The notes under the pieces were generated by a model that saw nothing but the letters and a program-made list of their open reading frames with translations, did no database searches and was not told where the DNA came from. From Sabellastarte sp. h YS-2021 (lineage: Eukaryota; Annelida; Polychaeta; Sabellida; Sabellidae): DNA of 64,000 nt. The first letter of the stretch is position 1; each line of letters opens with the position of its first letter. This document shows positions 52,101-61,229 of this stretch, piece after piece. The position numbers were made by a program, and so were the translations under genes. The stretch covers positions 29,134,573 through 29,198,572 of the forward strand of contig OZ024940.1 in the NCBI GenBank assembly GCA_964017235.1, read 5' to 3'.

Positions 52101-55100
52101 GACCTAAAAGTAGCTATTACTCAGCTATGCCATGAGCTACAGGTCTGAAATTTTACTATGTTATAGCTGACCCAAAAGTAGGTGAACAACATATTTAAGC
52201 AAAATACTGTAAATGCAATAGTTTTCAAGTTACAACTGATTTACTCAATAGTGATGACCTAAAAGTAGCTATTACTCAGCTATGCCATGAGCTACAGGTC
52301 TGAAATTTTACTATGTTATAGCTGACCCAAAAGTAGGTGAACAACATATTTAAGCAAAATACTGTAAATGCAATAGTTTTCAAGTTACAACTGATTTACT
52401 CAATAGTGATGATCTAAAAGTAGCTATTACTCAGCTATGCCATGAGCTACAGGTCTGAAATTTTACTATGTTATAGTTGACCCAAAAGTAGCTGAATAAC
52501 ATATTTATACTAAATTCTCTAAATGCAATAATTTTCCAATTACAACTGATTTACTCAATAGTGAGAACCTCAAAGTAGTTATTACTCAGCTATGCAATGA
52601 GCTACAGGTCTGAAATTTCACTATGTTATAGCTGACCCAAAAGTAGGTGAACAACATATTAAAGCAAAATACTGTAAATGCAATAGTTTTCAAGTTACAA
52701 CTGATTTACTCAATAGTGATGACCTAAAAGTAGCTATTACTCAGCTATGCCATGAGCTACAGGTCTGAAATTTTACTATGTTATAGCTGACCCAAAAGTA
52801 GGTGAACAACATATTTAAGCAAAATACTGTAAATGCAATAGTTTTCAAGTTACAACTGATTTACTCAATAGTGATGACCTAAAAGTAGCTATTACTCAGC
52901 TATACCATGAGCTACAGGTCTGAAATTTTACTATGTTATAGCTGACCCAAAAGTAGCTGAATAACATATTTATACGAAATTCTCTAAATGCAATAGTTTT
53001 CCAATTACAACTGATTTACTCAATAGTGAGAACCTCAAAGTAGTTATTACTCAGCTATGCAATGAGCTACAGGTCTGAAATTTCACTATGTTATAGCTGA
53101 CCCAAAAGTAGGTGAACAACATATTAAAGCAAAATACTGTAAATGCAATAGTTTTCAAGTTACAACTGATTTACTCAATAGTGATGACCTAAAAGTAGCT
53201 ATTACTCAGCTATGCCATGAGCTAAAGGTCTGAAATTTTACTATGTTATAGCTGACCCAAAAGTAGGTGAACAACATATTTAAGCAAAATACTGTAAATG
53301 CAATAGTTTTCAAGTTACAACTGATTTACTCAATAGTGATGACCTAAAAGTAGCTATTACTCAGCTATGCCATGAGCTACAGGTCTGTAATTTCACTATG
53401 TTATAGCTGACCCAAAAGTAGCTGAATAACATATTTATACGAAATTCTGTAAATGCAATAGTTTTCCAATTACAACTGATTTACTCAATAGTGAGAACTT
53501 CAAAGTAGCTATTACTCAGCTATGCAAGGAGCCACAGATCTGAAACTTCACTATGTTATAGCTGATCCCAAAATAGGTGAATAACATATTGAAACAAAAT
53601 ACTCTAAATGCAATAGTTTCCAAGTTATAAGCGATTTACTCAACAGTGATAACCTAAAAGTAGCTATTACTCAGCTATGCAATGAGTCACGGGTCTGGAA
53701 CTTCACTATGTTATAGCTGACCCCAAAATAGGTGAATAACATATTGAAACAAAATACTCTAAATGCAATAATTTCCAAGTTATAAGCGATTTACTCAACA
53801 GTGATAACCTAAAAGTAGCTATTACTCAGCTATGCCATGAGCTACACGTCTGAAATTTTACTATGTTATAGCTGACCCAAAAGTAGGTGAACAACATATT
53901 TAAGCAAAATACTGTAAATGCAATAGTTTTCAAGTTACAACTGATTTACTCAATAGTGATGACCTAAAAGTAGCTATTACTCAGCTATGCCATGAGCTAC
54001 AGGTCTGAAATTTTACTATGTTATAGCTGACCCAAAAGTAGGTGAACAACATATTTAAGCAAAATACTGTAAATGCAATAGTTTTCAAGTTACAACTGAT
54101 TTACTCAATAGTGATGATCTAAAAGTAGCTATTACTCAGCTATGCCATGAGCTACAGGTCTGAAATTTTACTATGTTATAGTTGACCCAAAAGTAGCTGA
54201 ATAACATATTTATACTAAATTCTCTAAATGCAATAGTTTTCCAACTACAACTGATTTACTCAACAGTGATAACCTAAAAGTAGCTATTACTCAGCTATGC
54301 CATGAGCTACACGTCTGAAATTTTACTATGTTATAGCTGACCCAAAAGTAGGTGAACAACATATTTAAGCAAAATACTGTAAATGCAATAGTTTTCAAGT
54401 TACAACTGATTTACTCAATAGTGATGACCTAAAAGTAGCTATTACTCAGCTATGCCATGAGCTACAGGTCTGAAATTTTACTATGTTATAGCTGACCCAA
54501 AAGTAGGTGAACAACATATTTAAGCAAAATACTGTAAATGCAATAGTTTTCAAGTTACAACTGATTTACTCAATAATGATGACCTAAAAGTAGCTATTAC
54601 TCAGCTATGCCATGAGCTACAGGTCTGAAATTTTACTATGTTATAGTTGACCCAAAAGTAGCTGAATAACATATTTATACTAAATTCTCTAAATGCAATA
54701 ATTTTCCAATTACAACTGATTTACTCAATAGTGAGAACCTCAAAGTAGTTATTACTCAGCTATGCAATGAGCTACAGGTCTGAAATTTCACTATGTTATA
54801 GCTGACCCAAAAGTAGGTGAACAACATATTAAAGCAAAATACTGTAAATGCAATAGTTTTCAAGTTACAACTGATTTACTCAATAGTGATGACCTAAAAG
54901 TAGCTATTACTCAGCTATGCCATGAGCTACAGGTCTGAAATTTTACTATGTTATAGCTGACCCAAAAGTAGGTGAACAACATATTTAAGCAAAATACTGT
55001 AAATGCAATAGTTTTCAAGTTACAACTGATTTACTCAATAGTGATGACCTAAAAGTAGCTATTACTCAGCTATGCCATGAGCTACAGGTCTGAAATTTTA

Positions 55101-55645
55101 CTATGTTATAGCTGACCCAAAAGTAGCTGAATAACATATTTATACGAAATTCTCTAAATGCAATAGTTTTCCAATTACAACTGATTTACTCAATAGTGAG
55201 AACTTCAAAGTAGCTATTACTCAGCTATGCAATGAGCCACAGATCTGAAACTTCACTATGTTATAGCTGATCCCAAAATAGGTGAATAACATATTGAAAC
55301 AAAATACTCTAAATGCAATAGTTTCCAAGTTATAAGCGATTTACTCAACAGTGATAACCTAAAAGTAGCTATTACTCAGCTATGCCATGAGCTACAGGTC
55401 TGAAATTTTACTATGTTATAGCAGACCCAAAAGTAGCTGAATAACATATTTATACAAAATTCTCTAAATGCAATAGTTTTGAAGTTATAAGCAATTTACT
55501 CAACAGTGATAACCTAAAAGTAGCTATTACTCAGCTATGCCATGAGCTACAGGTCTAAAATTTTACTATGTTATAGCTGACCCAAAAGTAGCTGAATAAC
55601 ATATTTATACGAAATTCTCTAAATGCAATAGTTTTTAAGTTACAA
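40147..55645 (+). repeat. Satellite array, one hundred 155-bp monomers with higher-order structure
   Basis: The landmark (A/C/G)TGATTTACTCAA recurs every 155 bases from 40301 to 55646 at every position checked, with only the first interval being 154. Monomers have five AGCT sites. Variants follow a fixed order giving higher-order units of 12, 14 or 15 monomers: starts at 43556, 45416, 47741, 49911, 52546 and 54716. The block from 40456 is repeated from 50066, exactly 62 monomers later. No open frames persist. A degenerate monomer follows to about 55830. Confidence 0.97.
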
Positions 55646-56247
55646 GTGATTCTACTCATGATGGAAGTTACTGAAAAGCCCAAAAGTAGCTATTACTCAC
55701 TTAGCTATTGAGACAGACACCCAACTTACTCACCATATTGTAGCTATGAAAAAAGTAGCTGAATAACATATTTTAACAAAATGCTCTAGATGCAACAGTT
55801 TTCAAGTTATAAATGATTTTGTGCATGATTTCATGAATGTTAATGCATTAAAAATTATTAAAAAAATTTATTAAAAAAAAAGTAAGAGAGATCCAGGTCT
55901 CATACTCACACAAGAGAATCTACCTCTGGCCTAGTACATATATGCAAGATATGAGAGAAATCCCTGCACTAGTCACTGAGAAAATTGTGATAAAAAGTTG
56001 AAATTTTCACACTTTTGGTGGGGGTACCCCCCTTGTAATGTCTCTAGCAAACAGACGAACAGACAGATTTGCATGCCTTGAACAATTTTTCATCCTCGAT
56101 AGATAAGGTATCTTTTAAAAAAAACAGCACGTCTCTAGGCCTTGTAGTTTTGGAGGAGAAGTTGTTCACGCGGACGCGTACGCGTACGCGTACGCCCACG
56201 CCGCAGAGTGATGACATAATGCCAGCTGACTGAGAAGTCAGCTGACA
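55646..56247 (+). mobile_element. H3 5' region (degenerate monomer, CpG-rich end)
   Basis: A degenerate satellite monomer to about 55830, then sequence inverted relative to 36878-37250. It has a CGTACG hexamer tract at about 56167-56191 and the hairpin CAGCTGACT-GAGA-AGTCAGCTG at 56223-56244. Confidence 0.7.
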
Positions 56248-56385
56248 TAAAAAAGAATAATAGTTTATAATAATTTGTGAATCACACAAAATGGGTGCTG
56301 CAAAAAATACCCAGTGAATGCTAGTGGTGTGAGAGATGGCCTGTCTGGGGATATGTTGGCGTCAAGTTGGCGCAATCTAGTTTTT

Positions 56386-56485
56386 GGTCAGCTATAACAT
56401 AGCGAAATAGCTGACCTGTAGCTCATTACATAGCTGAGCAATAACTCTTTTCAGGTTCTTAGTGTTGAGTAAATCAATACTATGA
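56386..56485 (-). repeat. Isolated satellite monomer, reverse orientation
   Basis: GGTCAGCTATAACATAGCG ... TGTTGAGTAAATC is the reverse complement of most of a 155-bp monomer. It lies just right of the H2 3' end. Confidence 0.85.
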
Positions 56486-56499
56486 AAACATGTCTGTAA

Positions 56500-57670
56500 A
56501 TACTTTTGGGCTCATTTTAAAAAATTAAATGTCTGCCATAGCTGATTGCTTGAAAATTATGGACATGTTCTAAAAGTTTAAATGTCGAAGCTAACTTCTT
56601 CAAATTTGCACAAAATGTTAATCGTTATAAAAACATGTCTGTGAAACATTTTGACCTCATTTGGAAAGACAAAATGGTCGCATAACCAATTGTTCAAAAA
56701 ACTCATTAACATGTTCTAAAATTTAAATATGGAAGGTAGCTTCATCGAATTTGCAAAAAAAAAATGTCTAGGATAGCTTTCCTAGAGTAACGATGACCTA
56801 ATTGTTAAAGCAAAATGGCCACCATGTCACATGTTTAAGGTCAAATGGGGCTCATAATATGAAAAAGGCCTTATTATCTTCCTTAATTATCAAAATGTGA
56901 AAACAACTTATAGGAAATTATAACCTGCTAATCTTTTGCAAGTGTCGAATTTGACCTTTGTCTCATGCTTCAAGGTCAATTGGGGTCATTATGCTAAAAA
57001 AGTCTTATATCTCCCTTATTATCTCTCTAGAGTTTTGAACTGTGATGATAATCATCCTCTATGAATCTTTTTGCAAGTGCCGAATTTAATCTTTGACCCC
57101 TGTTTAAAGATCAAGTGGGGGCAACATACTAAAAAGACTTTTATCTCCCTTATTTATGGTCCTCGAGCTTCAAAATTTGAAAATAACCGAAAATAATCAT
57201 TGGTGTGGAATTTGACCTTTGACACCTGTTACAAGATCAAGTGGGTCAGTGTACAAAAAATTAATTACCCTACTTATTCATTTTGCAGTTTCCCAATGTG
57301 AAACCAATCTATAGAAAATCTTGGTCTGTGAATCTTTGACAAGTGTTGACTTTCACCTTAGACCTTACGTCAAGGTCAAAATGGGGTCATCACATTAAAA
57401 AAAGGCACACATCTCCCTTAATATTGATTCCAGACCATTAAAATGTGAACTCAACAAATGAAAAAAATAGTCTTTTGTAAGTAATATTTCAGCTTTAAGC
57501 CATTTTTTTGTCATTAAAAAGGCCTTCAATCTCCCTTATTATTGGTTAAAGAACTTCGGAAATTGGAAAACTACCTGTAGGGAAACATTGTCTGTAAAGG
57601 TTTTGTAAGTGTGGAACTTGACCTTTGATCACTGCTTCAAGGTCAAGTGGGTTATTATACTAGAGAGGCC
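56500..57670 (+). repeat. Old, diverged H1-like sequence with 147-type repeats
   Basis: ATGGTCGCATAACC/ATGGCCACCATG segments, then about five degenerate units marked by CTCCCTTATTAT, AATTTGACCTTTG and TTCAAGGTCAA. 57671-58276 holds nothing recognised. Confidence 0.55.
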
Positions 57671-58276
57671 TAAAGATAAGTATATTTTACACCTTAAACT
57701 CAATCCCTAGTTTATGTTTAAAACTAACAGTGGATGACCAGGACTCACTGTATGTAGCTTATTTACAGGAACTAACCCCAGGTCTAACCCGTACATGTTA
57801 CATTCTTGACCATTTAAAAGGTTAAATATATAAATAAAGTGTCAAAAACAGAGTCCTTCGTTTAAGAAAATCCCCGGAAAACCCCTTCAGTGATGTATTT
57901 CTCTGGAGAGAAATGTGTTGCCAAACAAAAGTGTAGGTTTAGGTTTATATTGCGATAATAAAAGTCGCCACTTTTTGTGAGTAATTTTTAAAAGATTAAA
58001 CATATATAGTTGTTCTACACATATATACATAAATATTTAGAATATTTTAAACACAAGGTCGTCTCTGTAAAAAATGAATATTTAGTGTACACTTACAAAC
58101 TCAAGTCAGTTGGTAAACATAAGGTATCCCTTAACATTCTGCTTTCTCATCTCAAATATTGCTTCAATTGAGCAGCAAATGCGGGTTTTTAACCCTAGTA
58201 TCCAGCCACTTACTCAGATTCTTAACTTGGATATTGACTGCTAATGCTACCTCCTCCAAGTACCAGAATTGCTTAA

Positions 58277-58486
58277 CCTCATTATGATCCTGTGGTAGAT
58301 CAGACCACTAACTCCGACAATGTAACAGGTCTGACATCAGGAAAATTCTTCCTCATCTCTAGGGAAGTAGATGTGTCTGACTTGCCCTCCCAGTACACTG
58401 AGGAATTTGAATCCTTCAGACCAGTCCTGAATATCCCCAACCCCAGGGATAGTATGCCATTTCTCAACCTCAGTGATGGTTCTTAA
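58277..58486 (+). other. Orphan open frame in the NLR intron, unknown
   Basis: A 70-codon open frame without ATG (stop upstream at 58274, stop at 58484-58486). Its composition is more GC-rich and protein-like than the flanks, with segments such as DVSDLPSQYTEEFESF and NIPNPRDSMPFLNL. After one stop the same frame continues with SETEAQSKGFEETNRLNE. An acceptor-like pyrimidine tract ends in TCTCTAG at 58362. It could be a cassette exon or a dead gene piece. Family not recognised. Confidence 0.25.
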
Positions 58487-58874
58487 CAAGGTCGTTCAGA
58501 AACAGAAGCTCAGTCCAAAGGGTTCGAGGAAACAAATCGCTTAAATGAGTAATACATCAAAGCTTATTGTTACCCCTGTATAATAACACTTCCAACAACT
58601 CGGAAATTGTTTATTATTTAGTATAAGATTCGCGCAACTTAATAGTACTGGGAAGGCCGTTTAAATTCTCATTGCATGGGTGGTTTTCCATAAAATAAAC
58701 ACCAAATTGCTGATTATTATGTGTAACATTTTGCTCTATGCATGGCTAATTACACTGTAAACATCTTAGAATATGCCTTTAAAGACGATATTTAGAATTC
58801 TAGAAACATCCACAAAAAAATGGGGTTAATAAAATTGGGAGATATAATGTTATGTTACAAATCATGTCAAATAA

Positions 58875-60781
58875 TTGTATCCACCGGATGCTATGGATTT
58901 CGCTTCGTTACGCCGACGCCACCGACGCCGCAGTGTGTAGAGAGATTTCGGCGTTACCGCTCTAACAAAAAAATTATTATAGCTAGCCTTCTCAAATTTG
59001 CAGGATATATTAATAACCATAACATCTTGCCTGGGAATATTTTTGGCCTCATTTTGAAAAACAAGATGGCCGCCAGGGACGTTTATTCGACTTTGAGCAA
59101 GGACTTTTGCTGGCCCTCTAGAGCAAAGGGTATTATAGGTGGAGATTTCAAATTCGCAGGTTTTGTTCCTCATTACAAAATCTTGATTGTGTATATTTTT
59201 GGCCTCATTTTGAAAAACAAGATGGCTGCCATGGCCATTTCTTTGTCAGTCATGAAAAGTGCTTATATCTCCCTTATTATTGGTCCTAGAGGTTTGGGAT
59301 GGTAAACCAACCTATAGGAAATCATGGGCTGGGAATCTTTTGGTGTGGTCAGATTTGACCTTGGAGCCCTCCTTCAAGGTCAAACGAGGATAGCCAAACT
59401 TAGAAGTGCTTATAACTCACTTATTATTGGTCCTAGAGGTTTGGGATGGTAAACCAACCTATAGGAAATCATGGGCTGGGAATATTTTGGTGTGGTCAGA
59501 TTTGACCTTGGAACCCTCCTTCAAGGTCAAACGAGGATAGCCAAACTTAAAAGTGCTTACAACTCACTTATTATTGGTCCTAGAGGTTTGGGATGGTAAA
59601 CCAACCTATAGGAAATCATGGGCTGGCAATCTTTTGGTGTGGTCAGATTTGACCTTGGAACCCTCCTTCAAGGTCAAACGAGGATAGGCAAACTTAAAAG
59701 TGCTTATAACTCGCTTATTATTGGTCCTAGAGGTTTGGGATGGTAAACCAACATATAGGAAATCATGGGCTGAGAATCTTTTGGTGTGGTCAGATTTGAC
59801 CTTGGACCCCTCCTTCAAGGTCAAATGAGGATAGGCAAACTTAAAAGTGCTTATAACTCACTTATTATTGGTCCTAGAGGTTTGGGGTGGTAATGCAACC
59901 TATAGGAAATCATGGGCTGGGATTCGTTTGGTGTGGTCAGATTTGACCTTGGACCCCTCCATCAAGGTCAAACGAGGACAGCCAAACTTAAAAGTGCTTA
60001 TAACTCACTTATTATTGGTCCTAGAGGTTTGGGGTGGTAATGCAACCTATAGGAAATCATGGGCTGGGATTCGTTTGGTGTGGTCAGATTTGACCTTGGA
60101 CCCCTCCATCAAGGTCAAACGAGGACAGCCAAACTTAAAAGTGCTTATAACTCGCTTATTATTGGTCCTAGAGGTTTGGGATGGTAAACCAACATGTAGG
60201 AAATCATGGACAGAGAATCTTTTGGTGTGGTCAGATTTGACCTTGCAGCCCTCCTTCAAGGTCAGATGAGGATGGCCAAACTTAAAAGTGCTTATAACTT
60301 GCTTATTATTGGTCCTAGAGGTTTGGGATGGTAAACCAACCTATTGGAAATCATGGGCTGGGAATCTTTTGATGTGATCAGATTTGACCTTGTGCCCCTT
60401 CTTCAAGGTCAAACAAGGATAGCCAAACTTAAAAGTGCTTATAACTCGCTTATTATTGGTCCTAGAGGTTTGGGGTGGTAAGCCAACCTATAGGAAATCA
60501 TGAGCTGGGAATCTTTTGGTGTGGTCAGATTTGACCTTGGGCCCCTTCTTCAAGGTCAAACGAGGATAGCCAAACTTAAAAGTGCTTATAACTCACTTAT
60601 TATTGATCCTAGAAGTTTACAGTACAAAACCAACTCATATGAAATCTTGGGCTAGGAATCTTCTGATGTGGGATTTGACCTTTGGCCCCTCCTTCAAGGT
60701 CAAACAATGGTTCACTGGCTTCGGTCAGTTGTCTTCACGGTGGATACAAATTTGCATCGGTTCTCCGATGCGTTGGTCTAG
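58875..60781 (+). mobile_element. Near-complete Helentron-like (pearl-like) H1 element
   Basis: 5' subterminal TTGTATCCACC (58875-58885) pairs with 3' GGTGGATACAA (60739-60749). The end hairpin is GCATCGG-TTCT-CCGATGC (60754-60771), followed by GTTGGTCTAG (ends 60781) before TT. Inside: a CpG-rich 5' part, two TTTTGAAAAACAAGATGG segments, and the ten-monomer array. No protein is encoded. The layout (unique ends around a tandem core) matches bivalve pearl elements, later classed with Helentron-derived nonautonomous elements. Confidence 0.65.
59258..60706 (+). repeat. Ten-copy array of exactly 147-bp monomers
   Basis: TTGGTCCTAGAGG-type landmarks at 59281, 59428, 59575, 59722, 59869, 60016, 60163, 60310, 60457 and 60604, each 147 bases apart. 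Every monomer holds TTTGACCTTG and, about 13 bases on, CAAGGTCAAA as an inverted pair. Since 147 is 49 codons, chance open frames run through several monomers on both strands; these are not genes. Confidence 0.97.
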
Positions 60782-61229
60782 TTAATATTTGGGTGCTTTT
60801 AATAAAACAGCCAAGAAAGCAAGCATACATCATTATGTCATAGAATGCTCATATATAGCTCACCTATATAAATACAAAGTATAAGTTGTCTTAAAATTGG
60901 GAAAATAAGCATAAACTGTCACTGAAATAAGTCGCTCAATAAAATAACATTGGGCAATCTAAGGCTCTGTGAAAACCCCTGTATAATGCTGAATATTTGA
61001 GTATTTTTTACATAAGACCAAATTATAAAATCACCAAATTGTCCATTGTTATGTGTAAAAGTTCAATTAAGCAAAGCAAAAAATTGCTTCCTTGCATATT
61101 CAAGTTAATAACTGAAGCATTCAAGGTTGAAAAAATAAAAACACTATTTTGATCAAATAAATCACATCTTTAAGCTGATGTAGAACAATAATATGTCCTG
61201 TTAATAATAATAACCTGTTCTTTTTTCAG

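Larger units (their letters stand above)
38901..56254 (-). mobile_element. Giant Helentron-like element H3 carrying a satellite array
   Basis: Exact 12-bp subterminal inverted repeats TGTCAGCTGACT at 38929-38940 and, inverted, at 56236-56247. The left (3') end has a perfect hairpin GTGCCCG-TGAA-CGGGCAC at 38909-38926. Inside from left to right: unknown sequence 38941-39160, a 147-type array (39180-40140), one hundred 155-bp monomers (40147-55645) and a CpG-rich 5' region (55880-56240). No coding capacity. The assignment to a Helentron/HINE class is inference from end structure and lack of a target-site duplication. Confidence 0.5.
37872..56380 (+). mobile_element. Helentron-like element H2, split by a 17.4-kb insertion
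   Basis: 5' TATATCCCCAGAC (37872-37884) and 3' GTCTGGGGATAT (56343-56354) are subterminal inverted repeats. The 3' end has the hairpin GCGTCAAGTTGGCGC (56359-56373) and CTAG at 56377-56380 before T. The left half runs to about 38900 and the right half resumes near 56255. The uninterrupted copies at 13840-14010 and 28545-28715 read straight across this junction. No transposase or Rep/helicase is seen, so the element is nonautonomous. Confidence 0.6.
36486..61229 (+). other. 24.7-kb intron of the NLR gene
   Basis: Bounded by GTAGGT at 36486 and TTTTTTCAG ending at 61229, with matching phase 1 at both sides. Nearly all of it is repetitive: nested Helentron-like elements, a 15.5-kb satellite and two 147-bp arrays. 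No convincing internal coding exon was seen, but a small exon inside, for example near 58363-58486, cannot be ruled out. 36490-36870 and 60785-61225 hold no recognised feature. Confidence 0.65.

Noticed and set aside
40147-55645. CRISPR array
   Set aside because: The repeats are contiguous 155-bp monomers without repeat/spacer alternation and the DNA is eukaryotic. It is a satellite.
58820-59305. A 161-codon open frame
   Set aside because: It lies over the 5' part of the H1 element and its CAAGATGGCC segments, with no domain. The reverse-oriented copies elsewhere do not keep it.
59847-60269. A 140-codon open frame (and antisense frames) through the 147-bp array
   Set aside because: It repeats every 49 codons because the monomer is divisible by three. 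It is noncoding tandem DNA.
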